Source: Apostichopus japonicus
Lineage: Eukaryota; Echinodermata; Holothuroidea; Aspidochirotida; Stichopodidae
Assembly (NCBI RefSeq): GCF_037975245.1
Contig: NC_092576.1
Span: 42,909,611 to 42,973,610 of the forward strand
DNA: 64,000 bases
Reading direction: 5' to 3'
Shown: one piece after another, positions 51,301 to 63,560 of the stretch
Position numbering within the stretch: the stretch's first letter is position 1
Layout of the letters: every line of letters starts with the position of its first letter
The notes under the pieces: model-generated
What the model was told of the DNA's origin: nothing
The model's database searches: none
What the model saw: only the letters and a program-made list of their open reading frames with translations
Translations under genes and position numbers: made by a program

Positions 51301-54300
51301 ACATGTTGCAATTGGCGAGTCCCCCAAGCCTAGTTCTTACACCGATATGTGTAAATGGCTAATGTCTATGAATCAACTGAAAATGCAGAAGGGAAGTGTG
51401 ATTATACTTATGATCCTGTTTATCAGGGAGCATGATAACAGCTAAGTTTTACTCGCAATGCTGGAATTACCATATATGAAACAATGAGCTAGGCATATAC
51501 ATAGCAAGAAAGGGCTTTTGAGGGCAACAGCAGCAAATATTGTTAAGTCAATAACTGAAAACAGTCACTAATTTGCTGCTACATTTACTCCCAGCTATCC
51601 AAGGAGACTGGAAAATCAATCCTTTGAGGAGTATTTTGAATATGTGAAACAAACTAACCTCTGGAATATCCTCACTACTACACTCATCCAAATATGGCAT
51701 AATATGCAGAGTATCTTCGAAGTCATCATCGTCGTCACTGTCATTGTTCTACATATAAAGAGAAAGCCACAAACAAATTTACACCTATGCCAACAGTACA
51801 AAGGCAGGGATCCATTAAAGCTGGTAATCAGTTAATTCCCCTCCCCCCCCCCCCCTATTGCATATTTGTTACCAGCTATGTGCATCAGGAAGGCACTCCA
51901 AATATCTCCAATTTCAAAAACAAAATGTCACCCATTTAAACCGCCCAATATGCAGGTGAGAAGTACCTAGCATTAAATGTTCTTGTTCAACATAGAACGA
52001 TCCATGCCAACATTCTATGATTGTCAAAGCAACTCAACTTAACCTTCAGCATCAATCTCTTGCATGTGTACTAGGATGCAGTGATCACTCAAACATGCAT
52101 AGGGCAGAATATATACAGCTCTATTTTATAAGCTTTCTAGCCCTCTGTTGACACCTTTGGTGCCAATGCTATTTCCACCTATCTAGCTTATTTTACCTGC
52201 TATACAAAAAAATGAAAAAGCAACCCCTGCTAAAGGATCAATTACCCTGTTTAAATTGAAGAGCACTGAAGGAGTACCAGATGCATTTCTTCTCTCTCTT
52301 TCACCATTGAATGAACCCGAAGAGCATGGTTCTTCTAGTGCTTGGTCTGGCTGTATCTAGAGGGCAGGAATACAAACATTGGATTATTAAAATGTGAAAG
52401 TAAAGACTACAAGTACCTTATGTCCATTATGAGCCGATTGATCAAAATTGATGTGGACTGAATGCTGCTTTCATTTGCAGCAAATAATCACTGATGGGTT
52501 AACTGCAAGATGGCCAGACTCCTTTAAATGTATCTCTGAATTTTGCAGTTCTATTGACTCTGAATACTTCAATGACTGAAATGGTTTCATCAGTGACTAC
52601 CACCACCTTTTATTATTTTAGTTAAAGACCTTGTGGCTATATGTAATCACTAAAAAGAAAGAATATTTGTCTGTTATTCTGGTCACAATGTAATAAATGA
52701 TAACTTTAAGAAAGATGATTAGGAAAAATCATAATAATATTAAGAAATGGAAAGTGCATCTCATCAAGTTACTGCAATTTTTACTTCCTAATATTGACAC
52801 CTGTTAACTTACCCATGCAACATTAACAACACATGCTGATGTAATTCATACATCCTGCAATGTTTTATAATGAGATTCAGTGGATGAAATTGACCTTTGC
52901 CCTACAGCATTGAACGTAAAATGCTCCGTTGCACCTTCAAGGGAACCAATCCAAGTCACCAAAACCTGAAATGATGAAGTAAAGTTTAAACTTCTTTAAT
53001 AAGGACTGTTATTAGTAGTACAGCACACCTCATTTAACCAGCATGTTATTAAATATCAAAACATACAACAGCCATTGTAAGTTTCATATTTATTGTGTAA
53101 AATGTAATTTAAGGCAATACCTTACCTCCTTATGTATAATGTATAGGGGGATGAGATATTGTAATTCACCAGACAACAAGGATGTGCATTCAAGATGTAT
53201 GTGAGTAAATATCTAAGTAAGTGAGTATGTGCATGTAAGCAAACATGTCTGTCGCGAACTCCTTCTCAACGATACATCCTTTCAAGTTCAAACTTGGTGG
53301 GTAGGTGCCTAACCATGACAACCTGTGTGGGCATAATTGATGTCATAGGTAAACAGTCACAGGTCAAATAACCTACAAAATTGGGTTTTTGCTATCTTTT
53401 TTTTTCTTGCTATTGCCTGTTTTCTGGTAAAATTACCTCATTGATTTTATGAATTTTCGTAAGCTTTTATCAAATGAGTCCATGAGAGTACTTGTTTGGG
53501 TCTTCAAACTCTGGAGAACTGCCTCATGTCATCATTACATTGAGAAAACCTCCAAGACAACAATACAGCATAATTATCTAAACTAATTCTCAAATGCCAC
53601 TCAAGTAACGAAAAGTAGGGATGCTGTTTCAGGGTATTTAGCTACACATTACACTAGTAACCCTGGTGGAAATTCCAGTTGAACTTTTGAACTCGGTTCA
53701 ACTGGAATTTTCTATATGAAAATTGGCCCAAATTTGAACTAGGTTGAAATGGGTGAACTGGGGTTCCCAACTGGTTCAACTATGTTTTACTGGGTCCAAC
53801 TATGTTTTACTGGGGTTCCCAACTGGTTCAACTATGTTTTACTGGGTCCAACTCAACTATGTTTTACTGCGTCCAACTGGTTCAACTATGTTTTACTGGG
53901 TCCAACTGGTTCAACTTTGTTTTACTGGGTCAACTATGTTTTACTGGGTTCAACTGGGTCAACTATGTTTTACTGGGTCCAACTGGTTCAACTTTGTTTT
54001 ACTGGGTCAACTATGTTTTACTGGGTTCAACTGGGTCAACTATGTTTTACTGGGTCAACTATGTTTTGCTGGGTTAAACTGGGTGAACTATGTTTTACTG
54101 CTAATATTTTTAAATAGTTTGAACTGGGATTCTCAACTGGTGTTATCTACACAATATAACACCACACTATAAAGTTTTCATTTTTTTACAGTAGATCTAT
54201 ACTGTATGTAAGGGTGTAAGTCACTGAAAATAGATGCAAACATACTAGACTGCTGGCATCTTAGCTGTATGCACCTTCAAGTTTAATCCTACATGTTAAG

Positions 54301-57300
54301 TTGTGTGCATGTCACGTATATCGTACTAATACAGTTATTTACAATCTTTCTGGTACATTATCAAATTTATTGGTGTCACACTTATGACAAATTTTTACAT
54401 GTTACTTGCTACTTCAAATTATATATTGTGTACACATTTCACAGCAGAATGTAAAAGTATGCTAGGCTGACATTTGTTTATGGAAGGGCCTAAATACACT
54501 GATCACAGTTCAGTTATGACACGACCAAGTATACTTACTGAAAGAGCATTATCACAAGAAAACTTTCGTTGAAAGCACCCACTTTGAGTTCTGCATTTCA
54601 CTTTAAATCCTTCCTCTGGCTCTGGCAAAGATTGAATTGCTTCAATCCGGTTATGTCTGATCTAATATATTTAAATAAATGAAAATGCAAGCAAACTAAC
54701 ATTTGTGTACATGTATACAATTTATGTCCAACTTCATTAGGCATGGAAACTATGTAAAATGTATCCTATATGATCTTCTATGGAATGGAAATGTAGTTAC
54801 AAGTGGGGAGATTGAGTTATATTTAATTTTTTTTAAAGTCGGACACCATTTAGTGTTCTGCAGTGTCTCTTTTACAAGGCCAGAAAGTTTGTACTGTATT
54901 TATATTTCAAGACCCACTTCCAGGGAGATTAAATATGATAAGCTGTTGCTGAGATTTACATGGGCTTCTTTCATTTATTCGGTAGTTTTAAATCCATTCC
55001 AATTGCCTAGATGTAATTCACTTCAACAAGTGGCTTACGTATCTAAACAATGCGTTCATGTGTATATTGGTGGCGCATACACTTTAATGACATGTTTCAT
55101 AACAATTGAAATAACTGCTCACTGAAATGAATCATACATATGAAGGTCCTCCGTTAACAAGGGACTGCTTACAAATGAGCTAAAGAGGAAGTAGTCTCAA
55201 TTTTGTTACATAATTAAGGGAAAGTTTGCATAAGTTTCCTGAAATTACCAGACATAAATTCATTCATATCTTGACATAAAACCCAACTACTTTAATACCT
55301 GTCACTAGATGTCTAAAGAAACTATGTATTCTTATTTCTCAATAGACTGGCAATGTCATGGCAGTTAATACATTCACCAGTGGTAGTCTACATATATAGA
55401 AGACGACAAACCCCATTTGTATTAACTTTCATATCCGTTGTAAAGTCTTATAGTTCTCAAGAACGAGACAAACAACAGGTTACTCCCTGACCTTTACAGT
55501 TCAAATTTAACTTCAAAGGAAGCGCTTGCATCTCCTTATAAATGTTTTAGCACTTCCCTAGTTAAACCATGCAATGTGATAGACTCCAATGAGAAAAATA
55601 CAATAATCAAGTAAAGGATCTTACCTCATCCAACTTGTGCTTTATGTTTTGCTGGAGTTGCACTGACGCGTCCTGCAAAAGACATGAATTTGAATTGATT
55701 CCATTAGTAAGTCCAGTATTCCATACATGGTATACCAGATTGTTTGAAAGTCAAGTTTCTCCGTGTAGCACACAGGAACAAGCACATATGAATAATCTCA
55801 AATGGAATGCTACATGTGAACACTTCAAAACTTAACACAAAGGTCTTACTTCTAAACAGGGCTGTCCTTTAAAACTTGCCAAGTCCCCTAGGACAAGTGA
55901 CCGTTCTGAAAGTTCTAATGAGAAAGCCAAAGGCTTAGTGATTCCTTGCAGATTGGACATATTTTCCAGGGCTCGATTTTAACAGTCGTCCAGTAGTCCG
56001 AGACAACCAAAATTATTGAAGGACAACTAGAAGTAATCAGGCTGGTCGTCCGTTGGATGACCAGCTTTGATGGAAAGAATTTTTCCACTTAGCTTGTTTT
56101 CTGTTTTCTAACCGAAACTTAATATGTAAAAAAGTTGTGAACATGGCCTATCTTTATTCATAAAGGTTTTCTGCCTTTGGCAGAGCAGTTTAAAAATTCT
56201 TCACTTTTAAATTTCTTGGAGAACTTAAATATCTTTTGGACAACCAAGAAAGACTGTCTGATGGACGGACAACCACCAGATTTTATTAAAATCGAGACCT
56301 GTCTTTTTTCAGTACCATACTGTAGTTTCAAATTGACAGTTTCATGGTAAAGCTACTGTCTTTATATTAAGGTGTATTGCAGAATGTTTAAGACCCATGG
56401 GCACTGACTAACATTGTTTTGAACCATGCCTCACAGTATGAATCATCAAAGTTTCCCTTATGAGATATCATGTTCACCAGGTTTTTACAATTTGAGATCT
56501 GGTGACATCTCAAATGACTTGTGGTTTCCATCAAAAACAAGTTTTTCCACTAAATTACTGAGCACCCACATGCCAAGTATCAGATTTTGTTCTTGAGATA
56601 ACCTGTTAACCAGGTTTCCACAATTTGATTTCAAACGACATTTGACCTCCTTCAAACACGAAAAGAATCTTTTATTCAAGTATAAAATCCATACCTATTT
56701 CCCTTCTTGGGATACCGTTTTACAAGTAAAAAGTAATATGGGAAAGTGAATTCTGGAAGATACTTGCCTGCCGACTAACATACAGCTCTGCAAAAGAGTT
56801 AAACATCGGTATATTTTGACAAAGATAAAAATGTTACCATTACAAAACTGTAACAGCCCTGGCTTGACATAATCAACACTCATTATGACTGCAAAATGGC
56901 AAAATGAGTGGGGAAACTGCTATCAAGCAATTGCTCCATGAGTATATACAACAGCAATCTCAACGGACATTCTTGCAGTAACCTTGCAGAGAGTAACATT
57001 TTATCAAGGCATACTGCAATAGGCTTAATTCACACAAAACAGATTGCAGATTTGTCTGGAGGTTTGAGAACTACTGTATGCTCTCATAGGGTTTTTGTCT
57101 TCTTATTTTTTACTCACAAGGCATTCTATTAATACCACAAACGAAAGCAGAAACAAAGTGATGCATAGTATCATTACGTAAAGACAATTGCACATACATT
57201 ACACTGTAAGCAAGCAATCTCAAGCAATGTTTTCTCCTTTAACTGCATACAAGATTGATTTCATTTGACTGTGTCCACTGACATATAGCTGTGCGTTTCT

Positions 57301-60300
57301 TTATTTCTTGATCAAAGCCATCAGAAATACATTACATTTACTACACTGTCATGTGCACCACAATAACCCACTTTTGCTATTTATTTAAGCTACACAGAAC
57401 ATACCTTTTGCTGGTCTTTGGCAGAAGTAGATGCAAATTCTCTGTCTTGTTGGCAGGGCAAGCAGTTGGGGCTGGATAAATCCAGTGTCCTGTGGCATGT
57501 GCTACAGACAGGCCTCTGCATTGAATAGAAAATTCAAAGACAACGATCTGAAGTTTCTGTGTGTTCTACAGTTTGACAGAACTTTGCAACTTTCAGGGTC
57601 ATTCTGGGTTCTTGAAAGGGGTAAACCATGACATTACCTGTAAATGCCCTTTGCAAAATGTGTTTTGCATACCTACTCTGTGATCTCATAGATGGGGAAA
57701 CTTTGAGAATTTGAATGCATAACTTTTTCAAGAGAAAAACAGCTGGTGTTGTACCGATATCACCAGGAACCGACGTTACCAATATCTGATGTTTCCGTTT
57801 TCAAAATTGGCCAAATAGCGATATTTTAGAAACAAGACATATGTGCACTGTACACAAAACCCTTGGCTATTGTGCACTATGTAAGAGATCAGTACAGTAA
57901 GTCATTTATTATACAGGTCAAGTATAAACAAACAGTAGTTGAGTGAAGGGCACACTCCCGACAGACAAGAAACATTGTGGTTATGATCTGGTATTAGCAT
58001 GAAGTGTCATTTCCAACGGTGAAATTTACAGGGCCGATTGGCGCCTATTACCTGCCAAACAGCACCTGTTAGACCCAAAAGAACACTACCAGGCACCACT
58101 TTTTTACCAAAGTAACACATGCCATTTACTGAAAGTAACACACGCCAATGGGTAGACTGAAGCTAAAACTTTGTTCATTGTGTTCATCTTTGTCCTGATT
58201 TCTGTCTCCTGGTAAACCTAAGGTGGCTCCTGGTTCCACCCAAAAACCAGGGAACCAGCAGACACTTTCGAACTGGAAGTGGCTCTTGGTTCAGCCGACC
58301 TAAGTTCACCCTTGGTCATTATATACATGAGGTAAAGTAATGGTACTTAAATGGTCAGACAAAATAAAATAACATATTCTTTGTATGAAATATAGGCCTA
58401 GTAATATTGGTTGGGGAGTATCGGCAGTTTAAAGGTAAATTTTACCGCTACTGATACCCTGTATAGGACGAATATGAGGAATATAGGCAGGTGCTGATAT
58501 GGAATACCGACAATTGTTTTTTTTCTTTCAAAAATAAAAAAGATTCATAATAATGTAATTCCATATCCATCTAATCTCATTGGACAACAGAATGCATGTT
58601 GGTGGTAGTAGGTTTATTATGTAATTCATTTTCAATGGTTCAGTGGGCAATATATTACAGTGATTTCACTGTGTGACTTACCAGACTGGCAGATGGTGGG
58701 ATTGGTTCACAAGGAACTATGTAAATACACCTTCGCGCCCTGTTGACTTTTAGGGAGGCTGGTGTAGTTTTCTCAGGCAAACCTAACAGCTTCCCATCAG
58801 CTCCGCTATGAGCAAGTCTGAATGGTGTTTCCTTTAAGGCTGGAAATTTTCCCCAAATAAAATTGGTAAACTGAGCTGCAGAAAGATCAGCTGGGACGAT
58901 GCAATCCTCTGTGAGATTTCCTGAATGAAAGAAGATGCAAAACCAGGATGCACTGTAAAACTAGGCAACAGGTTGCAAAATAACATTGAAGTTTGAGAAT
59001 TACCTCAACAGTATTTGTGAGGTCAATAAACAAACTCAATTTCGGTGTCAGATGTTATGTTTCGATAGGTTGAATTGGGGTTGGATATTATCCAATCAGA
59101 TGGCTTATAGGAAAATAAAAGTGACAATTTCGGCTACTTATTATTTTTTTGGGCTCCCCGTTTTCCACTTTGGCCCCTGGATCCCATGAGATAGGAGCTA
59201 GGTTGGCTAACGGCTAAGGAAAACTTAGTTTGACCCCTAGAATGCAGTTCTGTTAGTGTACTTCCATGAATTATATAACAGTATAAAAGCATCCACATGT
59301 CCTGATAACAGATCACATCATTTCCTCCAGATGTCATGTACACAACCTTTTTCATATTGCAACTTCTATTGACTTTGAATGAAACATTTGGTCTCCTTGC
59401 ATATTTCATATTATGGGTACATCCACATGTATACTAAGAATGACATCTTGCAATGTTAAGTTTCTTGCTGATATTGTATTACTAAGTTTTCACACATGAC
59501 CTACTAACATTATTTTGTACCTTTGACTCCTTGAAAACAACCAGAGCAGTTGTACACAATATGACTCATTCATTGCACTACCATCCATTAATGGATTATT
59601 GAATTCAATAAGCTTTGATGTTTAACTGGTATTTATACTGTACAGTATTAATATTACCATTCATGAGTTACCATACATGGTGGTGTTGCAAGAGTTTTAG
59701 ACCCTTGAAATTCAGATACTCACAGGCATGTTGTTAGTACTATTCATATACTGTATGACTGTAAATACTAGATCAACACTGAGATTCATTAACTGTGTTA
59801 GCAAAATACTTTTCAGTAACATAACACTTTGTACCTAGACCAATCCGCCTTAAAGCTTTCAAAGCTTTCCATGAGCCTGGCCTCTTCTGTTGATTTGGTT
59901 CTTTCAGAGCCACCAACTTCAAAACATATCCTTTTGTCGGCCTGCCTCTTGTGACCTTCTTCACCCTGTGCCGTTTCCCAGTTACTGGTGGTGACTGACT
60001 TGTTCGTCCTGATTTGAATCTGACCAATTGAAAGAGATAATTTCATATCGTACAACTCAAACATATGGAAGCATGGGGACATTAATATTACATACACATA
60101 TTTTCTTAAATTACTAATAAATTCATGTTTGCATTGAAAACCCTTTACAATTACTTACTATATAAAGGGATGCCCAACTCACAGCAACAATATTTTGGCA
60201 TAATGTGGTAGCCCATAAAAGACAGACACACATCTGGGTCTACTCTTTTCATTTACATTAATATTTACACAGATTGAAAGAGGAAGATTCACCACCTGTG

Positions 60301-60696
60301 TCATACCGAGTCATCATAGTAGAGAACTCCTGTTTTATGACTGTGCATCCTTAATAAATTAGCATAATTAATACATGGTCGAGTTCTTGTCTAGTACAAT
60401 AAAATTTAGAATCTTTAATCGGATAGCATAGAACAGGCTTTAAGTTAGGTCAAGGTTAGCCTATAATCCTGTTCTAGTACGACTATCTGGATAGGCCTGG
60501 ACTGGGCCATGTTAGGGCCTAACTTTTGGGTATAGCCTATCTCTTACGTTAGGCGGCGGCTAAGATGGACCTACCTCTGTACAAAACTTGACACGAAACG
60601 CGCTCTTGCTGGTCCTGTGCCACTGGAACTTGCTTCATCTAATGTTTGGTTAATCGAATTTTGCGTACGAAGAATCTCTGGTAGTAATTCTTCCAT
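48339..60696 (-). CDS. HECT-type E3 ubiquitin ligase-like protein, 843 aa, 11 exons
   Basis: Minus-strand exons: 60696-60575, 60019-59835, 58920-58682, 57515-57405, 55672-55625, 54661-54539, 52965-52852, 52356-52246, 51748-51659, 51004-50936 and 49658-48339. All have GT-AG borders and compatible phases and give 843 codons plus stop. The basic N-terminus (RHRVKKVTRGRPTKGY, 41-102) is followed by a FPALKETPFRL..G / IYIVPCEP region (103-182), a CxxC..CxxC zinc-ribbon-like motif (183-205), a UBX/ubiquitin-like segment with a CFQRKFS core (about 250-300), acidic and Ser/Pro-rich linkers to 505, and a HECT domain (506-843). The HECT domain shows FVGESAVDQSGVSRD, FLKFCTGS and TCGPVLEL; C807, 37 residues from the end, sits where the catalytic Cys belongs. 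Similar proteins are often annotated as G2E3-like. It probably conjugates ubiquitin. Whether it aids transposition or blocks host defence is unknown. Confidence 0.87.
53744..54110. repeat. Minisatellite in an intron of the HECT gene
   Basis: Short units built from CAACTATGTTTTACTGGGTC with variable CCAACTGGTT inserts, repeated about 15 times between exons 7 and 6. Three plus-strand frames stay open only because the unit lacks stops. They are not genes. Confidence 0.85.
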
Positions 60697-60849
60697 GATG
60701 ATTTTGAAACCACTCAACTTATCTTTGACGATACTACACTATTTACTGTATTATACACCCGCTGGCATGGTACGATACAGTACCTCAAACTATAGGAACC
60801 GTAGGCTATAGTAGTAGGATTATCCCACGTTTTAGTCAAGAGTATGTTA

Positions 60850-61262
60850 CAAGAGCAGCGATTGGCTATTGAAGAATTGTTGTCCGAATGAAGGTAAATT
60901 ATTGTCGGATGTGGGTAAATTGTTGTCGGAAGTGAATATATGCAGACATATATTCCTGCTCTCTCATTGGTCGAATATATGTCCGCATTATATCTAATAT
61001 ATGTCAGCATTAAATCGAATATATGCTGACATTAATCGAATATATGTCAGCATTAAATCGAATATATGCTGACATTAAATCGAATATAATGTTAGCATCA
61101 AACCGATTTTATGAGGGCATAAAATCGATTTTATGTAGACATATAAAACTGCCTCCTGATTGGCTCAGAATTAATGTCTGCATAAAATCTAATATATGTC
61201 AGCATTAATTCGAATATATGTCGGCATAAATTCCCGAATTTTGTCCACTGTGGCCAACCATA
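60850..61262 (-). repeat. Right terminal inverted repeat of the 21.9-kb transposon
   Basis: Inverse complement of 39344-39779 with point changes and small indels (about 413 bp). It carries the same CTGAGCCAATCAGGAGGCAG word, the GACATATATTCGATTTAATG repeats and the CGATTGGCT end. The HECT gene's ATG lies about 150 bp inside it, mirroring the transposase at the other end. Confidence 0.9.
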
Positions 61263-61268
61263 GCCGTA

Positions 61269-62045
61269 TATGGCATATATTAACTGTTTTGGGTGATGAT
61301 AAACCAAGGACAGGAAATCGATCAAGCAGTCTTTATTAGACCAGAGGGTGTTATGTTCTCAGTGATACACTATAGACCAACGTGTGTTTATTCGTTAGAT
61401 TAATCATCCATTAGGCCTTCTGTGCAAACCACCGTATGTTCGTAAAATTTCGCTAACTAGGCGAGAATCCAGTTAACGTTGTATGTATGTATGTATTTTA
61501 GATCCTCCTGCAAGCAAGAACTCGCTAAGAAACCATCATTGGCTTATCAAAACCGCAAGCTGACCGAAGTCAGTCTCTTAGATTCATTTTTAACGTCTAT
61601 GATTAAAAATTGTCAATTGTCAACAGCTCTGTAACTGCACGACGTACATTAATTAAAGGGTGTGAAGACTCGCGCAAAAAGAAACGTCTAATGCCGGTAA
61701 TTTGACATAGTTTCGAATTAGGTGTAACAGAAGTGTTATTAAACACCACCATCGATCCCAGAAAATACACACACAGCTTGCTACCGTCGGTAATGAGACA
61801 CTAGTGTACAGTCAGTACATACAGCTGCGGTCAATACCCACAGTACAGTATATACAAACGATACAGCGATGGACATCTCAGGTCCAGCTAAAGATAACAA
61901 TTAAGGTATCATGTTTCATTACTGTCTGCATTTTGTAGCGACGCGGACAAAACTTCACTTGCAACTTAAGCAACAGGAAGTTATATTTTTCAGATGGCCG
62001 CACGCGGTTTAGGGCGAGTCTTCAATGCCTTCAATCTTGGAAGTG
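61269..62045. other. Right flank of the transposon, no gene seen
   Basis: Continuation of the host site interrupted by the transposon (left flank ..ACTATG, right flank TATGGCATATATT..). It contains a short GTAT repeat near 61480. No exon or RNA gene was recognised. Confidence 0.5.
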
Positions 62046-62054
62046 ACACGGGAC

Positions 62055-62310
62055 GCGTAATTTTTTTTCCCAGGACGAACGTGGGTTTCAGGTTTTTCTG
62101 GAATTTACAAATTCGTTTGAAATCTGGGTTAGGGTTAAGAAAGTGGGTAAGGATCAAATTTTTATGAAAATGAAGGATTGTCGTTCATAATCTGGGGTCA
62201 AAACTAGGAAAAAAGATTCACAACATGTCTTTTGAAAAAGCGTCACATGTTTGGAATCCAGGGATTTGATTGACCGATGCCCACGTTCGTCCTGGGAAAA
62301 AAAAATACGC
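62055..62310. mobile_element. 256-bp Mutator-like MITE, TSD ACACGGGAC
   Basis: The left end GCGTAATTTTTTTTCCCAGG, continuing to GACGAACGTGGG, is matched by the inverse complement of the right end over about 31 bp. ACACGGGAC flanks it exactly (62046-62054 and 62311-62319). A perfect 9-bp duplication points to the Mutator (MULE) superfamily. The interior is noncoding. Confidence 0.75.
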
Positions 62311-62319
62311 ACACGGGAC

Positions 62320-62982
62320 ATTGTCGTTAACAACGTTTCCAACGTTTACCTGTTGTTCGATTTGACCAATCAGTGTCCAGGACTCTGTGTTTTCTCTGTC
62401 ACGTTCGAAACAGGCGTGATTCGTGATCGACAGTTTGGTTGTGATGATTTTAGTCATCATTTCTTCGTTTATATTGCAGGTACATGCTGCTAGCTAGAGT
62501 AACTGTTTATAAACATTACACAATAAATCCTAGCTTTCTTCTATACGTTAAAGGACCAAACGCCGAACTGGCTTCGAGTTCGTGACCGAAAAGAAAATTC
62601 AAGAGGGATGCAGTAACAAAAACCCTCTCCATTGAATATGAACAACTGACTAACTTGGCCCTTCATCACGCACTATACAATGGCAGGTGTTTGTATACCT
62701 ATTCAGTTGTAAACCAGTGTGGATATTATACACAAGTCCTTTGTTCAGCCTTGGATGAGTAAGCAATGTGTGGCCTAGATTCCTGTCAAGTATGTATGCT
62801 GTAGCCTACAGATCCAACCAGCACAGGGTTAATTACTTTCTTTCGAACTAAACGCTACTGTTTACTTCCAGTGGTGCCGTTGAGTTCAGCGTGGAACAAC
62901 TCACTGATGTAACAGCATGTACTGTATTTACATTGTTTACCCCTGGCCTTGCTGTACCAGGCTTGCCTCATCTCTGGCTGTA
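62320..62982. other. Intergenic DNA, no gene supported
   Basis: No domain-bearing frame, repeat array or RNA gene recognised. Confidence 0.4.
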
Positions 62983-63560
62983 CAGTGGCGGCGGAACCGG
63001 GGGGCTTGGGGAAGGGGAGGTTGGGGGGCTCAGCCCCCCAATGAAAAAGTTGAGGGGGCAAATGCATGATAAGCCCCCCCCCCCAATATTTACCAAGGCT
63101 CCGAAACGTGCATCTGCCCATGTTTCAATGCATACTTGTCGATCTGTCCGATGCACACGTATACTATATATATGTGTAATAATTTTAGTAAATGCTGGGG
63201 GGACCCTCGGCCCGTCCCCTGGCTATAGACCACATTGTCACCCCGACCGCGTCTTCACCCCCCCCCCCCCCCGTGAAATGTGGAAGCAGTAATAGCTACA
63301 CTCTTAAAACACCATTGAATAAACAAATTACAATGTTTTTACAGATTTTTACGTGCAATCTGAGAAATTGCAGGTTTGAGACCCATATTTTAGGGCTAGG
63401 TATTCGCAGCATTAAACATTCGGGAAGTGCCGTTTCCGGCCATCTGGGGGTTTGAAAAACCCAAAACTATATTGTACGCTCCGCGCCAACCGATGGTGGC
63501 GCTCCGCTTAGATAGTCTCCAGACATTAGCCCCCCTCCCCCAATAATTTTCCCGTTCCGC
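62983..63560. mobile_element. hAT-like repeat debris
   Basis: CAGTGGCGGCGGAACCGGGG at 62983 is a typical hAT-type end with poly-G. The segment 63400-63530 (GGGAAGTGCCGTTTCCGGCC, then GCGCCAACCGATGGTGGCGC) is an inverted copy of 37910-38020. No transposase or matching target duplication was seen. Confidence 0.5.

Larger units (their letters stand above)
39338..61268. mobile_element. Complete 21.9-kb IS3EU-like DNA transposon with HECT cargo gene, TSD GCCGTA
   Basis: The element spans 39344-61262 (21,919 bp). The left end TATGGTTGGCCACAGTGGAC is matched by its inverse complement at the right end. GCCGTA occurs on both sides (39338-39343 and 61263-61268), a perfect 6-bp target duplication. TIRs continue for about 0.41-0.44 kb with small indels. 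Two multi-exon genes converge from the ends: an integrase-type DDE transposase (+) and a HECT-domain protein (-), both open. A 0.4-kb tandem array lies between their 3' ends. A 6-bp TSD and TAY..RTA termini are the published hallmarks of IS3EU, and the transposase type agrees. No DNA polymerase, capsid or reverse transcriptase was seen. Intact TIRs, TSD and frames imply a young, possibly active insertion. Confidence 0.92.

Noticed and set aside
53744-54172. Three overlapping plus-strand frames rich in FTGSN or YVLLG
   Set aside because: Translation of a minisatellite in an intron of the minus-strand HECT gene.
39344-61262. Giant element as a Polinton/Maverick or Ginger transposon
   Set aside because: No DNA polymerase B, packaging ATPase, protease or capsid gene was recognised. 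The ends start TATGG, not the AG typical of Polintons. The integrase is the HTH-plus-DDE type with a HECT partner. The TAT..ATA ends with a 6-bp TSD fit IS3EU better than Ginger.
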